A stretch of DNA of 64,000 nucleotides from Myxococcales bacterium (GTDB lineage: Bacteria > Myxococcota_A > Polyangia > Fen-1088). The notes under the pieces were generated by a model. The model searched no databases and was not told the origin of the DNA. It worked only from the letters and a program-made list of their open reading frames with translations. The stretch is taken from contig PLNW01000134.1 in the NCBI GenBank assembly GCA_003142855.1, forward strand, positions 21,782 to 85,781, given 5' to 3'. A program made the position numbers and the translations under genes. The first letter of the stretch is position 1, and the number at the start of each line of letters is the position of its first letter. Below, piece by piece: positions 9,763 to 20,847 of this stretch.

Positions 9763-10151
9763 CGCTTTCGTCTTTTCCCTCGGGCTAGGCCTGCTCTTAG
9801 AACAGGTTTGGCCTGCTCTTGCTATGGGCCTCGCGTCTCTCAGGCCTTCTCCCGGGATGGGTGTCACCTCATCGGAGATCGCCCTGCTGCTCTCCTCCAC
9901 TTATCAACAGTTGACTGTGTGAATCTCTGGGACAAAGCTGTGGGTCAATACTTGACAAGGTGGAACTCCAAGTTGTCACGCTCCGCTCCCCTGCCTGACT
10001 CCCAGTTTTCCCCCAGGCTCCTTCCCGCCCCTACCGACGATAAATCGATTCTTTCAAGGAATCCACAGGGCCTTATACTTCTGCATTCTTTAGATCAGAT
10101 CTTTATAGATTCAGAGTGACCAGTGATGCGACAACAGGACGAGGGTGACTG
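9763..10151. other. dnaA-dnaN intergenic region
   Basis: About 390 bases without a gene. It holds TTATCAACA (9901-9909), one base from the DnaA-box consensus, an ATCCACA core at 10061-10067, and an AT-rich stretch at 10071-10112 unusual for this genome. It could be part of the origin (DnaA boxes plus an unwinding region) or the dnaN promoter. I cannot choose between these. Confidence 0.4.
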
Positions 10152-11251
10152 ATGGACATTCGGATCGAGAAGAACAAGCTACTCAAGGGTCTCTACTTGG
10201 CGCACGGCATAGCCGACCGAAAGAGCACCATGCCGATTCTTGCCAACGTGCTTATACGCACGGAGGGTACGGATCGCATCTCGTGCGCTGCCACGGACCT
10301 CAAGGTCGCGATAGTGGTGACGCTGCCTGCAAAGATTGAGGAAGAGGGAGGCGTGACGGTCGGCGCCCGCCAGGCCTTTGAAATAGCGAAAGGACTTTCA
10401 GGCGAAGAGGTTCACCTACGAAGAACGGAGAACAACTGGATGGAGATTCAAAGCGGGAGGGCGGAATTCAGGGTGGTGGGGATGAGCGAGAGGGACTATC
10501 CCAAGCTTCCAGCCGTAGGCGATGCGGAACTGAGCGCGGTCGATCCGGCGGTTCTTTCGGAGATGATTGGGAAGACGGTCTTCTCCATTTCACAGGACGA
10601 CACGCGACCGCACCTTGCCAGTGTGTTTTTCGAGGCAGATGGAGAGACAGCCCGTATGGTTTCGACCGACGGGCATCGTCTTTCCAAGTTTGGCAAGGCG
10701 ATGGCCAAGGGACCAAAGCTGGCAAGCGGTGTGTTGATTCCACGCAAAGGGGTGGCCGAGATTAGACGGGCTATCGAAGGGCGGGAGGCCGCTTGCGACA
10801 TAGGGATTCATCAAGGGTACTTCGTGCTGCGAGCCGACGACGTGACCCTGACGGTGAAGCTGGGCGAAGGTCAGTTTCCGCCCTACGATCAGGTCATCCC
10901 CAAAGAGAACGACAAGATCCTGGTCATCGAGCGAGAGGTTCTGTTGGACGCACTTCGCCGAGTTTCCATCATCGCTTCCGACAAGACCTGGGGAATCCGG
11001 CTCATCCTAGAGAAAGGCTCGCTTGCTATCGAGGCAGACAACCCGGATCTTGGCAACGCCCGGGAGAAGCTGGATGTGGAGTACAAGGGATCGTCGCTGC
11101 AGATCGGCTTCAACGCGCGCTACTTCATCGACCTCTTGACTGAGATGGCTTCGAAGAACGTTCGCCTGGAGTTGGGCGAGGACCTCGATCCGGCGGTGAT
11201 TCGTCCTGCCGATGACAGCGACTACCTTGGCGTGGTCATGCCGATGAGATT

Positions 11252-11255
<4 letters not shown>
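10152..11255 (+). CDS. dnaN: DNA polymerase III beta subunit (sliding clamp)
   Basis: Ring-shaped clamp that tethers DNA polymerase to DNA. The 367-residue protein has the three repeated clamp domains, the start MDIRIEKNKLLKGLYLAHGI, and the usual C-terminus ending in VVMPMRL with the protein-binding pocket. Its stop overlaps the recF start by four bases (GTGA). Order dnaA-dnaN-recF-gyrB is the widespread origin cluster. Confidence 0.97.
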
Positions 11256-14933
<3,678 letters not shown>

Positions 14934-14945
14934 CCCGGAAAATGG

Positions 14946-14980
14946 CAAAAAGCCCCGGTCGGTAGGTCCAACCGGGGCTT
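14946..14980 (-). terminator. Terminator of carD, probably bidirectional
   Basis: Arms AAGCCCCGGT and ACCGGGGCTT form a ten-base stem at 14950-14980. On the minus strand the hairpin is followed by TTTTT (14950-14946), a good Rho-independent terminator for carD. It lies between the convergent ends of gyrB and carD and may serve both. Confidence 0.8.
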
Positions 14981-14997
14981 CGCGAAACGGGAAGTGG

Positions 14998-15489
14998 CTA
15001 GCAGGCGAAGATGCGGTTCAGCCTTTCCTCAATCTTGCCCTCGTTGGACTTGGTCGCGACTGCAATTTCCTTGACCAGAAGGGTGCGGGCGGTGTCGAGC
15101 ATCTTGCGCTCGCCAAAGGAAAGCTCCTTGTCCCCCTTCAGGCGTTGCAGGTCGCGCAAGACTTCCGCGATCTCAAAGACGGAACCGGTCTTGATCTTCT
15201 CCATGTACTCGCGGTAGCGCCGATTCCAGGTCTGGCCTTCCACGGAAACTTCTCGGCTCTTGAGGATTTCGAAAACCTCGTCCACCTCGTCGGCGCGGAT
15301 TAGCTCACGCAGACCTACGGCGCCCGCGTTCTTCGTCGGGATCATGATCTTCATCCCGTTGTCGAGAATCTTCAGGATGTAGAATGTCTGCTTGCTAGAC
15401 GAGATCTCGCGGGTCTCAATACCGATAACCTGCGCCACCCCATGAGCCGGGTAGACCGCCAAGTCTCCTGCGTGGAAAGATGGCTCCAT
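14998..15489 (-). CDS. CarD/CdnL family transcriptional regulator
   Basis: Binds RNA polymerase beta through its N-terminal Tudor-like domain and stabilises open complexes at housekeeping promoters. The 163-residue protein begins MEPSFHAGDLAVYPAHGV, has the RNAP-interacting beta-domain (residues 1-65) and an all-helical C-terminal domain containing WNRRYREYMEKIKTG. The length matches Myxococcus CdnL (164 residues). The ATG at 15489 has a GAGAGGA site seven bases upstream. It has a promoter at 15546-15574 and a terminator at 14946-14980, so it is monocistronic. Confidence 0.93.
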   Translation of the reverse strand: MEPSFHAGDLAVYPAHGVAQVIGIETREISSSKQTFYILKILDNGMKIMIPTKNAGAVGLRELIRADEVDEVFEILKSREVSVEGQTWNRRYREYMEKIKTGSVFEIAEVLRDLQRLKGDKELSFGERKMLDTARTLLVKEIAVATKSNEGKIEERLNRIFAC

Positions 15490-15545
15490 TTGAATCCTCT
15501 CGTGATGTTGAAAAAGGAGAGCACTTCGGAAGCCGAAGCGCGCGC

Positions 15546-15574
15546 ACTTTACCAAGCTGGCTTCGACCCGTCAA
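15546..15574 (-). promoter_or_regulatory. carD promoter
   Basis: Minus strand: TTGACG (15574-15569), a 17-base spacer, then TAAAGT (15551-15546). This gives a leader of about 50 bases before the carD ATG. Good vegetative sigma-70 match. Confidence 0.6.
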
Positions 15575-15712
15575 GATGAATCTGTATTGGAGACTACGCA
15601 AACACCCGAAGCCTTGAGATGACCTTGGGCGGCGCGTAAGTAGAACATAAGCATATCCATTTTAGCGCTCACTTGCAAGCGGGCGAATATATTGCAGAAA
15701 TAATGGTTGGAG

Positions 15713-15741
15713 TTGACAAGCGAGGGGGTGAAAAGTAGGGT
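15713..15741 (+). promoter_or_regulatory. Candidate promoter of the basic protein and khpB
   Basis: TTGACA (15713-15718), 17-base spacer, TAGGGT (15736-15741). The predicted start of transcription would be about ten bases before the ATG at 15758. Confidence 0.4.
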
Positions 15742-15757
15742 CTTGTCCCACGTAACC

Positions 15758-16087
15758 ATGAAGGTGAGGACCAAGAAGAAAAGCGCGCGGGCGAGCAGTC
15801 CGAGGAGACGGGTTCGAGCCAAGGCGCGTTCGCACCCGAAGATCGCCAGGAAGCGGAGCGCCAGGAGGCGACGCGGTGCGGCGACTAGAATGGCCTCCGG
15901 AAAGGCGAGGTCAGGAAAGCGTCAGCGCAAGACGACGCGGCGGACAGCAGAAGAAACGAAGACCCCAGCAGTGGCAGAGACAGCAGGAGCTGGTCCTGTT
16001 TCCGGGGGTCTTGTGCGGGCGCACGAGCCGGAAGGTCGCGGGGCACCTCCGCCACTGCCGACGCCAATTGCCAGTTTCAATATATGA
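15758..16087 (+). CDS. Small Lys/Arg-rich basic protein
   Basis: A 109-residue protein, not recognised as a named family. The N-terminal two thirds are strongly basic and low in complexity (KVRTKKKSARASSPRRRV, KRSARRRRGAATR), resembling histone H1-like tails; the C-terminal third is Ala/Gly/Pro-rich and nearly neutral. It has no signal peptide. It lies 14 bases upstream of khpB behind a candidate promoter, so a nucleic-acid-binding role alongside KhpB is a reasonable inference. An artefact of GC-rich sequence cannot be excluded. Confidence 0.5.
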   Translation: MKVRTKKKSARASSPRRRVRAKARSHPKIARKRSARRRRGAATRMASGKARSGKRQRKTTRRTAEETKTPAVAETAGAGPVSGGLVRAHEPEGRGAPPPLPTPIASFNI

Positions 16088-16101
16088 CAACGGGAGCAGC
16101 A

Positions 16102-16596
16102 ATGAGCGACCAGGGAGCGTTGGGCGAGAAGCGTGAACTTGCGGCGAAGGTGCTGCGCGATGTGCTTGAGCGGATGGGTGTTGACGCCGAGGTGAGCGCT
16201 TTTGACGACGGGGAGAGGATCATTCTCGACGCACATGGATCGGAGTCCGGGCTAGTCATTGGGAAGAAAGGCGCGACGCTGGATGCGCTTCAGTACCTGG
16301 TGAGCCGAATCGTGTTCAAGAAGCCGGGTGAAGCCGCGACACTGGTGGTCGACGCCGAAGGCTACCGAGGGCGGCGGGAGGACTCGCTGGCGGATTTGGC
16401 GCGGCGGCTGGCTGAGAAGGTGGTGCGGTCCGGACGTCCGGTTCCGGTAGAGCCAATGAGCGCGCATGATCGCAAGGTGGTGCACACGACGCTGGCTGAG
16501 CATCCGGGCGTCAGGACGGAGTCCGAGGGTGAGGGGCCCGCGCGGAGGGTCGTGATTTTTCCAAAGTCGCGGCCGGCCGAGGCTACGGAGGGCTAG
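16102..16596 (+). CDS. khpB: KH-R3H RNA-binding protein (KhpB/Jag/SpoIIIJ-associated)
   Basis: RNA-binding protein of the Jag family, linked in other bacteria to sRNA-mRNA regulation and cell elongation. With the ATG at 16102 (GGGAG seven bases upstream) it has 164 residues: a KH-like domain with GKKGATLDALQYLV (about 54-67) and a C-terminal R3H domain (SAHDRKVVHTTLAEHPGV, then SEGEGPARRVVIFP). An in-frame ATG at 16084 overlaps the previous stop but has no ribosome binding site. It lacks the N-terminal Jag_N domain and is away from its usual place beside yidC. Its end overlaps the convergent bioA-bioD end by 14 bases. Confidence 0.88.
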   Translation: MSDQGALGEKRELAAKVLRDVLERMGVDAEVSAFDDGERIILDAHGSESGLVIGKKGATLDALQYLVSRIVFKKPGEAATLVVDAEGYRGRREDSLADLARRLAEKVVRSGRPVPVEPMSAHDRKVVHTTLAEHPGVRTESEGEGPARRVVIFPKSRPAEATEG

Positions 16597-18616
16597 CGAG
16601 CAGGACGTCGACGTCAACGTTGAGGCGAAGGGCGGCGGCGAGCGCGTCGGGAGTGGGGACCGCTAGGAACGGAAGAACGCCGAGCACGCGGACGCCAGTG
16701 AGAGCGCGAAGAAGTCGAGGGTTGTGGGCGCGGTCGGGTGTAGCGACGGGCGTTGTGTCGACGAATAGGACGCCGGTGAGGGGTAGGTGCCGGCGGCGCA
16801 ACTCAGCTATCGCGAGGGCCGTGTGGTTGATCGTGCCGAGGGCGTTGCGTGCGACGAGAAGAATGGGAAGTCCGAGGGCGGCGGCCAGGTCCGCGGAGGT
16901 GAGGTCATCGGAGTAGGGGGAGAGGACGCCGCCGGCTGACTCGACCAGGAGGAAATCGCCATGGGCGGCAGCGCGACGTGCTGCGGAGACGATGCCCGCC
17001 AGGGTCAGGTGCGTGGAGGCTTGTTCGGCTGCCAGAGCAGGGGCAACCGGCGGGGTGAATGCGTAGGGGCAGATGATTTCGCGCGGAAGAGCATCGCAGC
17101 GAGCGGCGGAGCGAAGACGGAGGGCGTCCTCGGGGTCGGGGGCGGCACCAGTCTCGACGGGCTTGAAGGGGACTGGGGCGAGACCTCGGGCTCGCGCGAG
17201 GGCAAGTAGGCCCACTCCCACGGTGGTCTTGCCGACAGCGGTGTCTGTTCCGATGAGGAAAATGCCGTGGAGAGCGGCGGTGGCTGCGCCTGCCTGTGGC
17301 GGCGTGGAAAGAGGGGCAGGGCGTGTGGGCAAGGACTCGGAGGTGGCTTCGGCGATGGCTGCGGCGGTGGCGTCGACGAGGCGGTCGATCTGGTCGGGCG
17401 TGATGGAGAGTGGGGGCATGAGAACCACCACGGAGCCGAGGGGGCGCAAGATGACCCCGTGGCGTCGGACGATTCGACAGACACGCGCGCCGATGGCTTC
17501 TTGTGGGGAGTAGGGACGGGAGCTAGAGCGTCGGAGATCGATGCCGACCATGAGGCCTTTCTGGCGGACCTCGAAGACATGCGGGAGAGACGAGATCTTC
17601 TCCTGGAGGCGCGCGCGCAGGGCGGCGATCTTGGGGGGCAGGCTTGCGAGTGTTTGCTCGCGCTCAAAGAGGTCGAGCGAGGCGAGTGCAGCGGCACAAC
17701 CGAGAGCGTTGCCGCCAAAACTGTGGCCGTGGAAGAAGGTCAGGCGCTCCTCGGGTGGGCCGAGAAACTGGTGGAAGACCTCGTCGGTGGCCATGGTTGC
17801 TGCCACGGGGAGGTATCCTCCACTTAGACCCTTCGCGAGAGCGAGGAGATCGGGGGTGACTCCTTCCTGCTGGCACGCGAACATGGTCCCGGTGCGGCCG
17901 AAGCCGGTGGCAACCTCGTCGGCGATGAGCAGCACGCCGTGCTTGTGACAGAGAGATCGGGCCTCGCGCAGGAACCCAGGAGGTGAAAGGAGCATGCCTG
18001 CGGCGCCCTGAACCAGAGGTTCAAGGACAAATGCCGCGAGCTGGTTTCCGTGGCTGGCGAAAGCCTGCTGTAGCTCGTCTATGGTCGGGTTGACGTGAAA
18101 GGTGTGGAAGAGGAGGGGTTGAAAGATCCGGTGGAAGGTGTCGATGCCGCCGAGGGAAACCGATCCGATGGTGTCGCCGTGATAGGCATTATGCAGTGCG
18201 AGAAACTTAGTGCGATGCGCGAAGCCGCGTAACTGTTGGAATTGAAACGAGATTTTGAGCGCGACCTCAACCGCTGTGGATCCTGAATCAGAGAAGAAAA
18301 CGCGAGAAAGGCCAGGTGGAGCGATGGCCACGAGCTTCTCTGCGAGCAGGATCGATGGGGTGCTGGCAAGGCCGAGGAGGGTGGTGTGAGCAACCTTCCC
18401 AAGCTGTTCGGCTATTGCGGCGTTGATTGCCGGATGGGCATGGCCATGGACGTTCACCCACAGTGATGAAACGCCGTCGAGGTAGCGTCGGCCCTCGGTA
18501 TCAATAAGTTCATTTCCTTCCGCGCGCTCGATTACCAGAGGAGGGTCTGCCAGCCACTCGCGCATGGGCGTGAACGGATGCCAAAGGTACGCACGGTCCA
18601 GTTCGTGTAGGGTCAT
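16583..18616 (-). CDS. Fused DAPA aminotransferase-dethiobiotin synthetase (BioA-BioD)
   Basis: A 677-residue protein carrying two consecutive steps of biotin synthesis. Residues 1-425 are BioA, a class III PLP aminotransferase with D233 in IADEVATGFGRTG and catalytic K262 in LALAKGLSGGY. Residues 450-677 are BioD with P-loop GTDTAVGKT (456-464) and the biotin-synthetase core LLVESAGGVLSPYSD. A Pro/Ala-rich linker joins them, and there is no stop or frameshift between them. Its start overlaps the bioF stop (ATGA), so bioF-bioAD is one operon. The gene order BioA-BioD is the reverse of the plant BioD-BioA fusion. Confidence 0.93.
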   Translation of the reverse strand: MTLHELDRAYLWHPFTPMREWLADPPLVIERAEGNELIDTEGRRYLDGVSSLWVNVHGHAHPAINAAIAEQLGKVAHTTLLGLASTPSILLAEKLVAIAPPGLSRVFFSDSGSTAVEVALKISFQFQQLRGFAHRTKFLALHNAYHGDTIGSVSLGGIDTFHRIFQPLLFHTFHVNPTIDELQQAFASHGNQLAAFVLEPLVQGAAGMLLSPPGFLREARSLCHKHGVLLIADEVATGFGRTGTMFACQQEGVTPDLLALAKGLSGGYLPVAATMATDEVFHQFLGPPEERLTFFHGHSFGGNALGCAAALASLDLFEREQTLASLPPKIAALRARLQEKISSLPHVFEVRQKGLMVGIDLRRSSSRPYSPQEAIGARVCRIVRRHGVILRPLGSVVVLMPPLSITPDQIDRLVDATAAAIAEATSESLPTRPAPLSTPPQAGAATAALHGIFLIGTDTAVGKTTVGVGLLALARARGLAPVPFKPVETGAAPDPEDALRLRSAARCDALPREIICPYAFTPPVAPALAAEQASTHLTLAGIVSAARRAAAHGDFLLVESAGGVLSPYSDDLTSADLAAALGLPILLVARNALGTINHTALAIAELRRRHLPLTGVLFVDTTPVATPDRAHNPRLLRALTGVRVLGVLPFLAVPTPDALAAALRLNVDVDVLLASPP

Positions 18617-19791
18617 TGGGGAATGAGTCGGGCGAGAGCTTGGGCTAGAGAGTCAACATCGCCCGGCCGATGACTGGCCGAGAGGGTGATTCGCAGGCGG
18701 GCGGATCCATCCGGGACGGTTGGGGGGCGGATTGCCTGCACGAGGAACCCGTGGGTTCGCAAGACGCGAGAGGCGTCGAGGGCCGCACGATCTGTCCCCA
18801 GGATGATTGGGAGTATGGGCGAGCGGGGTGATCGGCAGGGGAGTTGGGAAAGGCGGCCTCTGAGTTGGAGGACCCGGCTCGCAAGGGCGTTGCGTCTGGC
18901 ATCGCCTTCGTCTCCTCGAATGATCTTCAGGGCGGCGAGGGCGGCGGCGGCAACTGGTGGGGGTGGAGCGGTGCTGAAGATGAAGGTCCGGCTGCGGTTG
19001 ACGAGGTACTTGCGGAGAGTCGCACTACCGGCGGCAAAACCGCCGGCGGTGCCGAAGGCCTTGCCCAGGGTCCCGACCAGGACGTCTGGCGTAACGCCGG
19101 CCTCGTGACAGAGGCCGCGCCCACCCGGCCCCAGCGCGCCGATGGCGTGGGCCTCGTCGACAACAAGGGCTGCCCCGTGTTTGGTGGCCAGGGCTGCGAG
19201 GTCTGCCAGGGGAGCGATGTCACCGTCCACACTGAAGAGCGACTCGGTGACGATGAGCTTCCGGCGAGCGGTAGGTGCGAGCGCGAACAGACGCTTTTGG
19301 GCAGAGGAGAGGTCGAGATGGCGATAGAAGCTCAGCCGGGCACGCGAGAGCCGGCAGGCATCGATAATGCTGGCATGGTTGGCGTGGTCGCAGAGGACAA
19401 GGTCGCCGGGTCCTGCGAGGGCAGGAAGAACGCCCAGGTTGGTCTGGTATCCGGAGGAGAAGAGGAGCACGGCCTCCACGTCGAGGAAGGCCGAAAGTTC
19501 GGCCTCAAGTTCACGGTGCTCGGGCAGATCGCCCGCTACCAAGCGAGACCCGCCTGAGCCGAATCCTGAGCGGGCGATGGCATCAGCCGCGGCGGAGGCC
19601 AGGGCTGGGTGGTCGGAAAGCCCTAGGTAGTCATTGGAACAGAAAGAAAGAAGAGGCTGAGCATCGACCGTTGTGCTTGTTCGTGACGCTCCCGCAACGG
19701 CAGCGCAAGAGCGGAGGCGGTGTTGCGCTTCGAGGGAAACAAGGTCAGCCCGCAGAGCAGCCTCAAGACTTGGGAGCACGGGGGCGACCAT
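18613..19791 (-). CDS. bioF: 8-amino-7-oxononanoate synthase
   Basis: Condenses pimeloyl-ACP or pimeloyl-CoA with alanine in the first committed step of biotin ring assembly. The 392-residue alpha-oxoamine synthase shows SFCSNDYLGLS (49-59), DEAHAIGALGPGG with PLP-binding D212 and H215, and the catalytic K244 in VGTLGKAFGTAGG. It is first in the bioF-bioAD operon; bioB and bioC/bioH are not in this window. Confidence 0.94.
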   Translation of the reverse strand: MVAPVLPSLEAALRADLVSLEAQHRLRSCAAVAGASRTSTTVDAQPLLSFCSNDYLGLSDHPALASAAADAIARSGFGSGGSRLVAGDLPEHRELEAELSAFLDVEAVLLFSSGYQTNLGVLPALAGPGDLVLCDHANHASIIDACRLSRARLSFYRHLDLSSAQKRLFALAPTARRKLIVTESLFSVDGDIAPLADLAALATKHGAALVVDEAHAIGALGPGGRGLCHEAGVTPDVLVGTLGKAFGTAGGFAAGSATLRKYLVNRSRTFIFSTAPPPPVAAAALAALKIIRGDEGDARRNALASRVLQLRGRLSQLPCRSPRSPILPIILGTDRAALDASRVLRTHGFLVQAIRPPTVPDGSARLRITLSASHRPGDVDSLAQALARLIPQ

Positions 19792-19958
19792 AGAGAGGGC
19801 TTCGCGGAGGTGTCAATCCTCTACTGCATGGTCTTGCGTTAGCCTGTGGTGTGAGTTGGGCTCGACAGATACACGCTGCCGAGAACGCAGAGAGGACAGG
19901 AGAGGGCACGGAGCCGAGGGAAATTCGAATGATAGCGGGGCAGGGCTGGCCACCAGAA

Positions 19959-19974
19959 TGTTTCACGTGGAACA
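19959..19974. other. parS chromosome partition site
   Basis: TGTTTCACGTGGAACA, whose complement TGTTCCACGTGAAACA is the Bacillus-type parS consensus bound by ParB. It spans the rsmG stop codon (19963-19965), about 10 kb from dnaA, as expected for an origin-proximal partition site. No parA or parB gene is in this window. Confidence 0.9.
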
Positions 19975-20595
19975 GAACGCTCCGATCCAGCGGTTTCGTC
20001 CCCTTGCAGTCATATAGCCAAGTGCATTAGATGTGCGAAGCGAGGAATCCTCTGGACGCCACGCCTGTCCGGCAAAGACCAGCACCAATCCATCGGGCCG
20101 GACCAGTCCAAGGCCCAGGCCAAGCCATTCCTCTGGTGGGAAAGTCGCGCGCGACGCGGCAACGTCGAAGCCCCCTGGATCCAAACCGTCGGCGCGTTCG
20201 CGAACAACCTCCGTACTCCCCAGTTGAAGCTCGCGTACCGCCGTTCGCAAGAACGCCACGCGTTTTGCCCGCGGCTCGACCAGCGTGACCCGGGCGTCAG
20301 GCCTGGCGATGGCAAACGGTAGCCCCGGAAGACCGCCACCAGCGCCGACGTCCACGACGGAAGATCCCGGAGGAACCAAACGGGCCATGGCAAGGCTGTC
20401 CACGACATGCTCGCCAATCACCTCTGCCACGGTTCGGGAGCCAGTAAGATTGACGCTAGCGTTCCACTGCATCAGGAGGCGACAGAAACCCAGAACGCGC
20501 CCTACCATTTCGGGTGTGAGCGGGAGTCTCCACTCCTCGGCGAGTGTCGCCAAACATGTCGCTTCGTCGTCGAGCACGAGGCCAGTATAGGGCAC
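19963..20595 (-). CDS. rsmG: 16S rRNA (guanine527-N7)-methyltransferase
   Basis: Methylates G527 in the 530 loop of 16S rRNA; loss gives low-level streptomycin resistance in other bacteria. The 210-residue protein has NLTGSR (49-54), SAM motif I VVDVGAGGGLPGLPF (80-94) and the family phrase DVAASRA. The start is a GTG at 20595. In many bacteria rsmG sits directly before parA-parB; here the biotin operon follows and only a parS site is left. Confidence 0.9.
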   Translation of the reverse strand: MPYTGLVLDDEATCLATLAEEWRLPLTPEMVGRVLGFCRLLMQWNASVNLTGSRTVAEVIGEHVVDSLAMARLVPPGSSVVDVGAGGGLPGLPFAIARPDARVTLVEPRAKRVAFLRTAVRELQLGSTEVVRERADGLDPGGFDVAASRATFPPEEWLGLGLGLVRPDGLVLVFAGQAWRPEDSSLRTSNALGYMTARGRNRWIGAFCST

Positions 20596-20688
20596 CTCAG
20601 GTGGGAAGTGCTCACCCAGGAGGCGGTTGGCCCATACGGGAATGGCAGCCGTAGCTTGGAAACGCGCCGGGTCATTATGCGCATGCTA

Positions 20689-20714
20689 ACTAAGTGTGTT
20701 CAGTACTACTTAGT
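20689..20714. promoter_or_regulatory. Inverted repeat upstream of the response regulator
   Basis: ACTAAGT (20689-20695) and ACTTAGT (20708-20714) are perfect complements spaced by 12 bases in an otherwise unremarkable 250-base gap between divergent rsmG and the regulator gene. A TTTTCCACA at 20778-20786 fits the relaxed DnaA-box consensus TTWTNCACA. Roles are guesses. Confidence 0.35.
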
Positions 20715-20847
20715 GGACCGCCTAGAGCGCCAGCGGTGGCGGCCATGAGCGGCCGAAGTACCTGCCAACGTGGGGAGTTTTCCACAACGCCACGTGCGAG
20801 CCACCCTCACCAGAGATACAATCGCCACTCATTGTTCAAGGCGTCCC

